Origin: Deltaproteobacteria bacterium
GTDB lineage: Bacteria; Myxococcota_A; Polyangia; Fen-1088
Length of the DNA stretch: 52,782 bases
Direction of reading: 5' to 3'
Assembly: GCA_016935975.1 (NCBI GenBank)
Contig: JAFGPX010000186.1
Coordinates: forward strand, 1-52,782
This document shows, piece by piece, positions 7,999 through 16,359 of this stretch; the first letter of the stretch is position 1, and each line of letters begins with the position of its first letter. The notes beneath the pieces are model-generated. The model saw only the letters and a program-made list of their open reading frames with translations. It searched no databases and was not told the origin of the DNA. The translations under genes and the position numbers were made by a program.

Positions 7999-8909
7999 GC
8001 GCTCAAGTCCTGGTGCTTTTCGCGGTGGAGGAAGAAGAAGTTGGTCTCGACGGTGCTGTCTGTCATCCTTGCGAAGGGAATGAGGGTGCTCTCCGAGTCC
8101 GCAAGGGTGTGGCATGTGTACCCGAGCTCCGAGAGGAAGTGGATGATGTCGTTCGGATGGTAGTTGAAGCGCGCGCTCCACTTGCGGAGCATCTCGCAGA
8201 AGACGATGGGCTTGTGGCGCCGTAGCGAGCCTTCGCCCCCTCGAAGGACCATGAGCTCGGCGCCCTCGACGTCGCATTTGAGGAAGTCGAGGCCGGCTTG
8301 CGAGGTCTCGACGAGGGCGTCGAGCGTCTGCACTGGACATCGGATCGGCTGGGCCTCTGGGTCGGCCGTCGCGCATGCCGACGCCGCTCCCGAGATGGTT
8401 GGGTTGAAGTAGAACATGGCCTCCCCGCAACGGTCGGAGATGCCGACGTTGTGGGCAATGATGTTCGTGAGCGAATTCAGCGCGATGTTGCGGCGCAGGT
8501 TCTCGAAAGTCTGAGGAATCGCTTCCGCCGCGACGACCCGCGCTTTCGGGAAGCAGGTGGCGATACCGAGGCCGTAGAATCCTGCGTTCGCTCCAACGTC
8601 GAAGAACGTGCCTGTGGCGGGAAAGAGCTTGCACGCCATTGCGAATTCGGGCCCTTCGACGGCCCGGAAATTCAGACTGGCGACCGCCGTATGATGCTCG
8701 TCTTCCGGGGGCGCGAAGAGGCGAATGGGAGGGCTCTTCAGTTCTAGGATGACGCCGGCCTCGACGATCTCGATCCGGTGGATATTGGTGCCCTCGAGGA
8801 AGGAGGGGTACTCGAACAGTCGCCGGTGGAGCAGGAACGCTTGCTGGGCGAACTGGTACTTGCCAAGCGTTCCGGCTTCGAACGCCTTCCGGAGTTCACA
8901 AAGGTCCAT
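7986..8909 (-). CDS. FkbM-family methyltransferase
   Basis: 307 residues. FFDVGANAGFYG at 102-113 is SAM motif I, and FLKCDVEGAE near residue 213 is the FkbM signature. The N-terminal 95 residues resemble the lead-in region of this family. An AGGTG site precedes the ATG. It is the last gene of a leftward set (epimerase, C-methyltransferase, this gene), 38 nt after the preceding stop. It converges on and overlaps by 13 nt another FkbM gene that has a different N-terminal architecture, so the two are probably not a recent duplication. It likely O-methylates a sugar of the surface glycan. Confidence 0.83.
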   Translation of the reverse strand: MDLCELRKAFEAGTLGKYQFAQQAFLLHRRLFEYPSFLEGTNIHRIEIVEAGVILELKSPPIRLFAPPEDEHHTAVASLNFRAVEGPEFAMACKLFPATGTFFDVGANAGFYGLGIATCFPKARVVAAEAIPQTFENLRRNIALNSLTNIIAHNVGISDRCGEAMFYFNPTISGAASACATADPEAQPIRCPVQTLDALVETSQAGLDFLKCDVEGAELMVLRGGEGSLRRHKPIVFCEMLRKWSARFNYHPNDIIHFLSELGYTCHTLADSESTLIPFARMTDSTVETNFFFLHREKHQDLSAQQA

Positions 8910-8947
8910 GGATTCGCACCTCGGCGCGGGCGTGAAGCGGCTGGGGA

Positions 8948-10240
8948 TCAGACGTCATCGTAGAGAAGCACGAGAGGGTTCTGCAAGCGAAGATCGTATC
9001 GGATCTGGCGCTCGATGTCGCGCTGGAAGGCGCGGGTGGAGATGAGGATTGGCGTGTCGTCGCTGCGCAGTGTCCCGGGGGCGAGCACTGGTATGCCGGC
9101 GATCCGACGACGGTGGTAGCGGGGATTGGAGTCGACGATGGCTTTTATGCGGGCGTCCCGCAGTGTGCTGATGCGAAGGAGTCGAAGAGTGTGAGGCCCA
9201 GCGCCCCACACCAGGATGGGCCTTGCCCGTTTGACGAGGGCATCTATCTTTCTGCAGATGGCACGGTCAAGAGCCTGTGATTGACGGATGTAGGCGCGCA
9301 GCTCGCGGTCGGTCTGGCGGTCTGGCACGAGCGGCTCGCGGGAGCCACCGTCGTTCCTGAAGAGGGCGGCGAGGACCGGATCCGTCGTGCCCGGCTGCCA
9401 CACCTGGTCGTGCTGGACGAGCTGCGCCTGCGAGAGGCCGAAGCGTCGGAAGAGGTTGCGCAGCGATGCGGGCGAAAAGAAGTTCACGTGTTCGATGCTG
9501 AACTGCTGGAAGGGCGCATTGGTCCATCTGGTGAAAAGGGTGGCGTCCGGCACGCCGATGAGGACGTGGGCGCCCGGCGCGAGGATCTTCAGTAGCCGGC
9601 GCATCAAGGGTACGTGGTCGCGCAGATGCTCGAGAACGCCGGTCAAGACCGCGAGGTCGAACGGTTTCTCGAAGCGGGGGAAACTGGCGATGGTGCCCTT
9701 CCGCACATCGACCCCGTAGAGCCGCCGAGCGGCTTCGCAGCAGGCAGCCGAGGGGTCGACGCCGAAGACGTGTTCGTAGCCCCGATTCCGGAGGGCCGAG
9801 AGAAGCCCACCGTTCGAGCAACCGATGTCGACACAGCGCGCCTGGCGGTCGGGCAACCATCGGGCGACGAGGCCGGCAACGAAGTCGTGGCGATCTCGGT
9901 CGGCTTGGTATTCCCTCCCTTCGCGATGCCGAAACTCGTATTTCGACATCCTGCGGTAGTAGCGATCGAAGTCCTTCTGCGGAGGAATGTCGTCCGCGAA
10001 GCCGCATCCGCAATCCTGGCATATGGCTACCGAGTAGCCCGCCATGAGGCCCCCGGAGGAGAACTCGGCGAAGTGCTGTCGATAGAGTATGCGGCGATCG
10101 AGGGAGTCGCAGACGGGACAGGGGCGGGGCGGGAACGAGCGAGCCTGCGGGGCGGCTGGCGAGCGTGACCGCGTGGTCACGCGGGAACGGCGGCCCGGCG
10201 CAGGGCGGCCACTTCTGGGATTCCGGGGCACGGTGGTCAT
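8948..10240 (-). CDS. Zinc-binding class I methyltransferase, sugar C-methyltransferase-like
   Basis: 430 residues from the ATG at 10240 (TGGGG upstream); an extension to 10318 is low-complexity. Three parts are visible. The first is an N-terminal zinc site, CPVC at 41-44 and CQDC at 74-77. The second is a SAM-binding core with DIGCSNGG at 138-145 and the TGVLEHL segment. The third is a C-terminal Rossmann-like module with LVWGAGPHTLRLL and AIVDSNP. This order is typical of NDP-keto-sugar C-methyltransferases (Methyltransf_13/23/14 layout), which install methyl branches on deoxysugars. Its context next to two nucleotide-sugar epimerases fits. The exact sugar is not known. Confidence 0.78.
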   Translation of the reverse strand: MTTVPRNPRSGRPAPGRRSRVTTRSRSPAAPQARSFPPRPCPVCDSLDRRILYRQHFAEFSSGGLMAGYSVAICQDCGCGFADDIPPQKDFDRYYRRMSKYEFRHREGREYQADRDRHDFVAGLVARWLPDRQARCVDIGCSNGGLLSALRNRGYEHVFGVDPSAACCEAARRLYGVDVRKGTIASFPRFEKPFDLAVLTGVLEHLRDHVPLMRRLLKILAPGAHVLIGVPDATLFTRWTNAPFQQFSIEHVNFFSPASLRNLFRRFGLSQAQLVQHDQVWQPGTTDPVLAALFRNDGGSREPLVPDRQTDRELRAYIRQSQALDRAICRKIDALVKRARPILVWGAGPHTLRLLRISTLRDARIKAIVDSNPRYHRRRIAGIPVLAPGTLRSDDTPILISTRAFQRDIERQIRYDLRLQNPLVLLYDDV

Positions 10241-10354
10241 CGTACCCCAAATCAGAGCCGGTCGAGCGGGTGCAGGAGCGTATCGGAATCGACAAGAGCA
10301 GGCTGCGCTGGGCCTCATCCACGCCGGCCAGGTGGGTCGCCGCCAGACGCGGTC

Positions 10355-11431
10355 CTAGCCGGAGGGGATGCGCGCGGGCTCGAAGCTCTCTACCGTGCGG
10401 CGGAATCCCTCACGGATCGATGTGGAAGGCTTCCAGCCTAGGCGACCGATCTTGTCGATGCTTACGCTACCGAGAACGTTCATGTTGGGGCTCAACGCGC
10501 TCCCTGCCTGCTGCACGACCGAGATCTTCCTCTCGGCGAACAGATCTGCCAGCGTCTGCGCCAGTTCGAGAACGCTGACCTCCTGGTCCGGGTTCGCAAG
10601 GTTGTAGGCTTGCCCGTCCTGGCCCTTGAGCAAGACCGTGAAGAAGCCGGCCGTGGCGTCCGCGAGATAGCAGAAGGGCCGTCGAGCTCCCCCATCGCTC
10701 TTCATGACGATGTCTCGATGGCCAACCACGTCGCCAACGAAGTCGGAGAAGACCCGACCGTCGTTGAGCGCCTGTCCCGGACCGTACGTGTGGGAGATGC
10801 GCACGATCCTTGCGTGAACGCCGTGCTGGCTGTGCCAGGAGACGCACAGCGTTTCCGCGAGGCGCTTCGATTCGCCGTAGCACGCCCGCGGATCGGTTGG
10901 GTCGAGATAGCCGAAGGAGTCCTCGCGCAGCGGCATGTGGGCCGCGTCAACTCGCCCGTATACGTCGCCACTGCTGAAGAGGAGAAACGCACGAGAACCG
11001 CATCGATGCGCCAGTTCGAGCAGGTGGTCCGTCCCCAGGACATTCGCTCGGACGGTGCCAACGGGATCGCGCAGATAGGATCGCGGACTGGCGGGACTTG
11101 CGGCGTGAACTATGTAGTCCACTGCCTCGTCACAGCGCAGTGGGGCCGTGACATCCTGCACGACGAAGCGCAAGTCGGAGCGCCCTTGATAGCTGTCGAA
11201 GCGAGCTTGTGCCTTGTCGAGGTCGCGTACGAGCGCCAAGACGCGAACGCCGAAGGCATTCTGTTCGTTGAGATAAAGGAGTGTGTGCACCATGTAGGCG
11301 CCGAGGAAACCGCTGGCTCCCGTGATCAACACCGTACGCCCTGCGAAGTCGTGCCAGGGCAAGCCGGCCGCCAAGATGCGCCGGAGATCTTCCTCTATGA
11401 TGGGATGACGCATGTCCGTTGCTTGCTCCAT
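10355..11431 (-). CDS. Extended SDR nucleotide-sugar epimerase/dehydratase (UXS-like)
   Basis: 358 residues from the ATG at 11431; an ATG at 11413 behind GGAG is equally possible. The NAD motif GASGFLG (38-44), an HAASPASP segment, SSGDVYG and the catalytic YGESK (YxxxK) are present. The ASPASP and YLRDP segments are shared with UDP-glucuronate decarboxylases and dTDP-glucose 4,6-dehydratase relatives. It probably converts a nucleotide sugar for the methyltransferases encoded downstream on the same strand (114 nt, then 38 nt gaps). It is divergent from another epimerase gene at 11625, and the 193-bp spacer should hold both promoters. Confidence 0.8.
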   Translation of the reverse strand: MEQATDMRHPIIEEDLRRILAAGLPWHDFAGRTVLITGASGFLGAYMVHTLLYLNEQNAFGVRVLALVRDLDKAQARFDSYQGRSDLRFVVQDVTAPLRCDEAVDYIVHAASPASPRSYLRDPVGTVRANVLGTDHLLELAHRCGSRAFLLFSSGDVYGRVDAAHMPLREDSFGYLDPTDPRACYGESKRLAETLCVSWHSQHGVHARIVRISHTYGPGQALNDGRVFSDFVGDVVGHRDIVMKSDGGARRPFCYLADATAGFFTVLLKGQDGQAYNLANPDQEVSVLELAQTLADLFAERKISVVQQAGSALSPNMNVLGSVSIDKIGRLGWKPSTSIREGFRRTVESFEPARIPSG

Positions 11432-11612
11432 TGGCCGACGCTGGCAGACGGAGAGTGTAGCCGGCAAAGCGAAGCCGGGACAGCGGGGAGGGGGGAAATC
11501 GACGAAATCCCTGAGCCCGCTTCGGACACCCTTCGTCCCCGCTCCATGCGACCCCCGCGCGTGGCACCCGCTCGGCAGTCGGCGGATCCTGTGCCGTGTC
11601 CTGCTTCCGGGC

Positions 11613-11618
11613 TATCAT
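11613..11618 (+). promoter_or_regulatory. Candidate -10 box just before an ATG (possible leaderless transcript)
   Basis: TATCAT lies 6 nt before the ATG at 11625, and no Shine-Dalgarno sequence is visible. If this is the -10 box, transcription would begin at or within 1-2 nt of the start codon. No good -35 element lies 16-18 nt upstream, so the call is weak. Confidence 0.22.
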
Positions 11619-11624
11619 GCCGGG

Positions 11625-12695
11625 ATGTTCCGGAACCTCCTCGTCACCGGCGGCGCCGGCTTCGTCGGCTCGACGCTCGCCCTCGCGCTCAAGGCGCACC
11701 ATCCCGACATGCGGGTGACTGCGCTCGACAATCTCCACCGCCGGGGCTCCGAGCTTTCGCTGGCGCGTTTGCGGGCGGGCGGCGTCCGCTTCGTGCACGG
11801 CGACATCCGCATTGCCGAGGACGTGGCCGCGGCGGGCACCTTCGACCTCCTCCTCGATTGCTCGGCCGAGCCTTCGGTGGTGGCGGGTATCGGGGGCAGC
11901 CCGGCCTACGTCACGCAAACCAATCTGCTGGGCACGCTCAACTGCCTGGAGGCCGCGCGCCAGCACGGCGCTTGCGTTCTGTTTCTGTCGACAAGCCGCG
12001 TCTATCCCTTGGCGCCGCTGCGGCAGATCCCTCTCATCGAGAACGACTCGCGCTTCGAAATCGACGGCGCGCGCTGCGCGCTGCCCGGGCTGAGCGCTGC
12101 CGGGGTCGCGGAGGATTTCCCGCTCGGCGGGCCGCGCTCGGTCTATGGGGCCACCAAGCTCGCCTCCGAGCTTTTCGCCATTGAATATGCGGACAGCTAC
12201 GGCGTGCCCGCCCTCATCGATCGTTGTGGGGTGCTCACCGGCCCGTGGCAGATGGGCAAGGTCGACCAGGGGGTCGTGGTCCACTGGGTGGCCAGCCACG
12301 CCTTCGGGCGGCCTTTGCGCTATTTCGGCTATGGCGGCACTGGCAAGCAGGTGCGCGACATCCTGCACGTGGGCGACCTCGTCGACCTGGTCGAACGGCA
12401 GTTGCGCGTGCTGCCCCAGGCGCGCGGCGAGATCTACAACGTGGGCGGTGGCCGCCCCGGCTCCGTGTCGCTGCGCGAATTGACCGATCTGTGTCGGCTT
12501 TCCACCGGAAAGACGGTCGCGGTCGAGCCGGTCCTGGAGATCCGCGCGGCCGACATCCCGCTCTACCTTTCCGATACCCAGCGTGTGCAACGCGCTTTCG
12601 ACTGGTCGCCGGTCCATACACCCGAGTCGATCGTGGCAGAGATAGCGGAGTGGGTGGCCGAGCACGCGCGCGAGCTGGAAGCCATCATGGCGTAG
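11625..12695 (+). CDS. CDP-paratose 2-epimerase-like NAD-dependent epimerase
   Basis: 356 residues from the ATG at 11625, where the Rossmann motif LLVTGGAGFVGS begins at once; in-frame sequence back to 11412 is non-coding in character. The segment YFGYGGTGKQVRDILHV and the modified SSxxYG motif STSRVYPL are typical of CDP-paratose/tyvelose 2-epimerases, and VYGATK supplies YxxxK. Those enzymes invert C2 of CDP-3,6-dideoxyhexoses by transient oxidation at C4. No other CDP-dideoxyhexose genes (such as ddhA-D) are in the window, so the natural substrate may differ. A separate promoter from the minus-strand epimerase operon is implied. Confidence 0.8.
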   Translation: MFRNLLVTGGAGFVGSTLALALKAHHPDMRVTALDNLHRRGSELSLARLRAGGVRFVHGDIRIAEDVAAAGTFDLLLDCSAEPSVVAGIGGSPAYVTQTNLLGTLNCLEAARQHGACVLFLSTSRVYPLAPLRQIPLIENDSRFEIDGARCALPGLSAAGVAEDFPLGGPRSVYGATKLASELFAIEYADSYGVPALIDRCGVLTGPWQMGKVDQGVVVHWVASHAFGRPLRYFGYGGTGKQVRDILHVGDLVDLVERQLRVLPQARGEIYNVGGGRPGSVSLRELTDLCRLSTGKTVAVEPVLEIRAADIPLYLSDTQRVQRAFDWSPVHTPESIVAEIAEWVAEHARELEAIMA

Positions 12696-12775
12696 CCTGG
12701 CTTGCGCCTGTCCGCGCCGCATCGTGCCGACTGCGGTCCCGTGCCCCCGGACCGTTGTTTTCGTCAAAGTAACAT

Positions 12776-12804
12776 TTGGCAAGAAGACTGCACGAACGGT
12801 GCAG
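12776..12804 (+). promoter_or_regulatory. Candidate sigma-54 promoter overlapped by a perfect palindrome
   Basis: TTGGCA (12776-12781) and CTGCAC (12788-12793) place GG and GC exactly 10 nt apart, close to TTGGCACG-N4-TTGCA. The -12 element is also the left arm of a perfect 6-bp palindrome, CTGCAC-GAACG-GTGCAG (12788-12804), which could be an operator or a hairpin at the transcript start. The beta-helix gene starts at 12867. A TTGACT at 12810 could be a rival -35 element but has no good -10 partner. Confidence 0.42.
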
Positions 12805-12866
12805 GACCCTTGACTTGTTCGTGCGCCTGTCCCAATCCTTTCATTGTCAAGGCTTGGAGGTGTGCG

Positions 12867-14588
12867 ATGACGTGTGTGCGCTTTGCGTTCTTGGGGGCCG
12901 CAGTTTTGGCAATCCTTGCTCCCTCCTCTGTGGCCCTCGCCCAGGAGGTGACCTGTTACGTCGACAGCGTGCTCGGCGACGACAGCAAGGACGGCTTGTC
13001 CGAGGCCAACGCGGTCAAGACGCAAGAGAAGATCGGCAAGACGTGCACGGCGGTGCGTTTCAAGCGCGGCAGCGAGTTCAACGAGCCGGTGAAGATCGGC
13101 TACACCTCGAAGGTCAAGTACTTCGGCAACTACGGCGACGCGAGCCTGCCGTTGCCCCGCTTCGTGATCCCGCGCTCGCCCAACAACGGCAGCATGCTGC
13201 AGGCCTACCAGGGCGGCATCACGGTCGACGGCCTCTACCTGTCGGGGTCGCAGAGCGACGCGAACATGCGCAACCTGGGCAACGGGATCTGCGTGATGAT
13301 GGGCGGCAACAGCAAGCTCATCAACAGCGAGATCGCGGACTGCGACATCGGCATCATGCTGACCGGGACGGGGACGCTGGTGCAGAACAACTACGTGCAC
13401 GACCTGCACGTGAGCGTGGATGCGGCGCCCGGGGTGGATCCGAACGTGGTGGGGGGCGCGGAAGGGATCTTCATCAACGGGTCGAACAACGAGGTGGCGT
13501 ACAACAGCTTCATCAACTGCAGCAACTACGCGGAGTGGACGGGGGGTAGCTGCGACGGGGGTGCGACGGAGGTGTCGGTGGGCGCGGACGGGGCGGAGGT
13601 AACGGGGGTCAAGGTGCACCACAACTACTCGTACAACAGCTGCGGGTTTTTCGAGATCGCGAGCGTGTTTTCGACGGACCGAGAGAACCCCGTGCGCGGA
13701 AAGTTCACGAACTCGGAGTTCTACAACAACGTGACCATCGACAGCGGGTGGCTGCACCTTCTGCAGGTGGCGAACACGGACATGCACAACATCCGGTGGG
13801 AGAACAACACGCTGGTGCAGCACAAGGGGTCTTTGAACCAGGGGATCTTGATGGTGGTGTACACGTCGGTGGCGTCCGGGATGAGCGGGGGGCAGCTCTA
13901 CGAGGACAGCATCTACTGGACGAACAACCTGTTCGTGGCGGACGGGGTGAACTTCATGAACCCGGACAGCCGTGTGAACCAGAGCAACAACCTGATCATC
14001 AAGAACGCGTCGACGCAGAACCCCGGGTTCGCGGATCTGAAGGGGTCGAACGCTTCGGACTACGACCTGGTGGCAGGCAGCCCGGCGATCGACGGGGGCA
14101 AGCTCTTGGCCGACCGGACGCTGGATTTCCTGAACCGCGCGATGCCGGACCCGACGAGCGGGATACCGGACATCGGGGCGTTCGAGTACAACTCGCCGCA
14201 GGTCGAGCCGCCGGGGCAACCGCCCGTCGGCGGGTCGGGTGGCGGGCCGGCCGGGACGGGCGGGGCGACCATCGCGGGCAGTGGCGGAGCGAGAGGTTCG
14301 GGCGGCGCGTCGGGTGGAACCACCGGGCCGAGCGGGGCAGGCGGGTCCGGAAACGGGGGCGTCGGCGGCGACCCGGCCGCGGGAGGCGCCGCCGGCTCGG
14401 GGGCCGGTGGGCAAGGAAGTGGCGGCGAGGCTGCCGGGGGCAGCAGTGGCGGCACCGCCATCGCGCAGGGAGCCGGGGATAGCGGGTGCAGCTGCCGTCT
14501 CGGCGAAGGGCAAGGCAGGTCCGCCATGTGGCTCGGCCTTTTCGGCCTGGCTCTGCTGGTGCTGCGTCGTCGTTCGGAGCATGGATAG
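12867..14588 (+). CDS. Secreted right-handed beta-helix protein with MYXO-CTERM tail
   Basis: 573 residues from the ATG behind GGAGG (12856-12860). Residues 1-25 form a signal peptide ending SVALA. The body (about 30-445) is rich in Asn/Gly turns such as NNYVHD, NNEVAYNSF, HHNYSYNSC and ENNTLVQHK, the pattern of parallel beta-helix repeats in carbohydrate-active or adhesive proteins. A DIGAFEY segment, common at the end of such domains, precedes a Gly/Ser/Ala-rich linker of about 90 residues. The C-terminus (DSGCSCRL, hydrophobic helix, RRRSEHG) matches the MYXO-CTERM sorting signal, so the protein is expected to be processed and displayed on the outer surface. No catalytic residues can be assigned. 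Confidence 0.82.
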   Translation: MTCVRFAFLGAAVLAILAPSSVALAQEVTCYVDSVLGDDSKDGLSEANAVKTQEKIGKTCTAVRFKRGSEFNEPVKIGYTSKVKYFGNYGDASLPLPRFVIPRSPNNGSMLQAYQGGITVDGLYLSGSQSDANMRNLGNGICVMMGGNSKLINSEIADCDIGIMLTGTGTLVQNNYVHDLHVSVDAAPGVDPNVVGGAEGIFINGSNNEVAYNSFINCSNYAEWTGGSCDGGATEVSVGADGAEVTGVKVHHNYSYNSCGFFEIASVFSTDRENPVRGKFTNSEFYNNVTIDSGWLHLLQVANTDMHNIRWENNTLVQHKGSLNQGILMVVYTSVASGMSGGQLYEDSIYWTNNLFVADGVNFMNPDSRVNQSNNLIIKNASTQNPGFADLKGSNASDYDLVAGSPAIDGGKLLADRTLDFLNRAMPDPTSGIPDIGAFEYNSPQVEPPGQPPVGGSGGGPAGTGGATIAGSGGARGSGGASGGTTGPSGAGGSGNGGVGGDPAAGGAAGSGAGGQGSGGEAAGGSSGGTAIAQGAGDSGCSCRLGEGQGRSAMWLGLFGLALLVLRRRSEHG

Positions 14589-14643
14589 GCTTCCGCTACG
14601 ACGATAGGTCCCGGGCCACGAGCCGGCGAGTGACTGGTCGCAT

Positions 14644-14658
14644 GGCCGGCCCCCGGCC
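14644..14658 (+). terminator. Possible short terminator hairpin
   Basis: GGCCGG-CCC-CCGGCC forms a 6-bp GC stem in the 106-nt gap after the beta-helix gene. No T-run follows, so termination is uncertain. Nothing else is visible in this gap except the strong GGGAGGGG site before the small frame at 14695. Confidence 0.25.
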
Positions 14659-14694
14659 CACGGGTAGGCGCAAGGCGAAGGCCGGGAGGGGTTC

Positions 14695-14961
14695 TTGCCG
14701 TGGACGCGCAACGCCGCGGCGGCTTTGGTGATGGCCTTTGTCTTCGGGGCCAACCAGGTGGTCCGGTGCCACGCCACGGCGGTCGAGATATTCGGGCTTG
14801 GCGTCTTCTTCGTCGCGCTCGCTTTCTTGCTCCCGCTGGCCTTCGAGCGGATCCCTGCCGCCGCTTGGTCTACGCGCCGGCTTTCCTCGCCCACTCGCTC
14901 CGCCGCGGCCGGCGCGGGGAAGGCAAACTGGAGAGGGGGTGCCGCGGCGGGTATTCTCTAG
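14695..14961 (+). CDS. Possible small two-helix membrane protein
   Basis: An 88-residue frame from a TTG preceded by a strong GGGAGGGG site (14684-14691). It holds two hydrophobic stretches (AAAALVMAFVFG, then IFGLGVFFVALAFLLPLAF) and keeps high G/C at third positions. It ends 4 nt before the probable GTG start of the amidase gene, which suggests coupling. I recognise no family. Much of the second half is Ala/Arg-rich, so it could be a chance frame in GC-rich DNA. Confidence 0.33.
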   Translation: MPWTRNAAAALVMAFVFGANQVVRCHATAVEIFGLGVFFVALAFLLPLAFERIPAAAWSTRRLSSPTRSAAAGAGKANWRGGAAAGIL

Positions 14962-14965
14962 GGCG

Positions 14966-15820
14966 GTGACCCTGGGAATCACGGTTTTGCCGTTCCTTGT
15001 GCTGGCTGGCGCCGACGCCGGCGTCTTCACCGTAGCCCTCGATCCGGGGCACGGGGGCTCGAACCGGGGGGCGCCCACCAAGCAGGAGGGATACTACGAG
15101 AAGCACCTGACGCTGGCGCTGGCCAAGCGGGTGCAGCGGCTGCTTGCCGGCGAGAAGGATCTCAAGGTCGTGCTCTGCCGCAGCACCGACGTTTTGGTGC
15201 CGATCCGTGCCCGCGTGCGCTGTGGGAATCGGGCCTCCGCACGCCTCTTTCTGAGTCTGCACGCCAACGCCGCCGGCGCCGGCGATGCTCCCGGCAGCCA
15301 GCGTGGCTTCGAGATCTTCGTCTTGCCGGTCGCCGACGTGGACAGGGAGGTCGCGCGCGCGGCGCTGCTGGCCAAGGACGACGCCGAGGCCGCCTGGGCA
15401 GGCCACAAGCTGCGCGTCGCGGCCGAACAGAGTCTGGCCGCGGCCCGCAGGATCGAATGGCGCCTCGCCGACGCCTTGGGCCGCGATCGCGACCGGGGCA
15501 TCAAGCAGGGGGGCGCCACGCTCGATGTCTTGCAGGGGCTCGAGATGCCGGCGGTGCTGGTCGAGATCGGATTCCTCGACCATGAGGAGGAAGGACCGTT
15601 TCTCATTTCCGAGAAGGGACAGCGCGCGGTCGCCAAGGCCCTGGCCGGCGCCATCACCGATTTGCGGGCCCGCGAGCGGCGTGGCCGCAAGGAGCCCATG
15701 ATCACGGCGCCTCGCCCGGGCCAGTCCACGGCCAAGGCGCGCCAGCCGACCGACGGAAACCACGGGGCCCCGCAAGACGTCGGGGGCGCGACGTCGGCGA
15801 AGTCCCGGGTGGTGGATTGA
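14966..15820 (+). CDS. N-acetylmuramoyl-L-alanine amidase (Amidase_3)
   Basis: 284 residues from a GTG at 14966; upstream in-frame sequence is Arg/Ser-rich and unlikely to be coding. The first 18 residues are hydrophobic and may act as a signal sequence. Zinc-amidase motifs are visible: ALDPGHGGSNRG (His 29), the Glu in YYEKHL near 45, FLSLHANA near 103 and the catalytic Glu in VLVEIGFLDH near 206. These enzymes cleave the bond between MurNAc and the stem peptide during cell separation or remodelling. The C-terminal 45 residues are charged and probably disordered. It converges on tadA with a 19-nt gap. Confidence 0.85.
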   Translation: MTLGITVLPFLVLAGADAGVFTVALDPGHGGSNRGAPTKQEGYYEKHLTLALAKRVQRLLAGEKDLKVVLCRSTDVLVPIRARVRCGNRASARLFLSLHANAAGAGDAPGSQRGFEIFVLPVADVDREVARAALLAKDDAEAAWAGHKLRVAAEQSLAAARRIEWRLADALGRDRDRGIKQGGATLDVLQGLEMPAVLVEIGFLDHEEEGPFLISEKGQRAVAKALAGAITDLRARERRGRKEPMITAPRPGQSTAKARQPTDGNHGAPQDVGGATSAKSRVVD

Positions 15821-15839
15821 GCCGACCGCGCCGGTGACG

Positions 15840-16346
15840 CTAGCGCACGCGCAGTCGCGAGAAGAACGACTTGAGCAGGGCCGCGCACTCGGACGCCAGC
15901 ACGCCGGGCACGGCTTCGACCCGGTGGTTGAGCCGCTGATCCTCGAGCAACTGGAAGAGCGTCCGCACGGCACCGGCCTTGGGATCGTCGCAGCCGTAGA
16001 CGAGCCGGCGAATGCGCGCGTTGACGATGGCGCCGGCGCACATCGGGCAAGGCTCCATGGTGACGTACAGATCCGCATCGACCAAACGCCAGCTTCCGAG
16101 CCGCGCGGCCGCCATGCGCAGGGCGACGATCTCGGCGTGCGCGGTCGGATCGTTGGTGGTTTCGCGCTGGTTGTGCGCCACCGCGACGACCTCGCCGCGC
16201 GCCACGACCACGGCACCGACCGGCACCTCGCCCGACAATGCCGCCTCTTCGGCGGCGGCCAAGGCCGCGCGCATGTAGATCGCGTCGGCCGGCGCCACGT
16301 CGGCCGTGGCGTCGAAGGCGAGCTGTGCAATGCGGGTGGCGGGCAT
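15840..16346 (-). CDS. tadA: tRNA-specific adenosine deaminase TadA
   Basis: 168 residues. The cytidine-deaminase fold carries HAE at 70-72 (zinc ligand and proton-shuttle Glu) and PCPMC at 99-103. The spacing and the VPVGAVVV segment match TadA, which converts A34 to inosine in tRNA-Arg(ACG). The N-terminal 24 residues precede the usual start of the fold; an ATG at 16274 could be the true start, but neither has a clear ribosome binding site. It lies 13 nt after rnhB on the same strand, so the two are probably co-transcribed. Confidence 0.9.
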   Translation of the reverse strand: MPATRIAQLAFDATADVAPADAIYMRAALAAAEEAALSGEVPVGAVVVARGEVVAVAHNQRETTNDPTAHAEIVALRMAAARLGSWRLVDADLYVTMEPCPMCAGAIVNARIRRLVYGCDDPKAGAVRTLFQLLEDQRLNHRVEAVPGVLASECAALLKSFFSRLRVR

Positions 16347-16359
16347 GGGGCGGCGTATA

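Noticed and set aside
11130..14894. A 1254-codon open frame on the minus strand
   Set aside because: It runs antisense to the epimerase, beta-helix and amidase genes and reads as His/Arg/Val-rich low complexity. Long stop-free frames opposite real genes are expected in GC-rich DNA.
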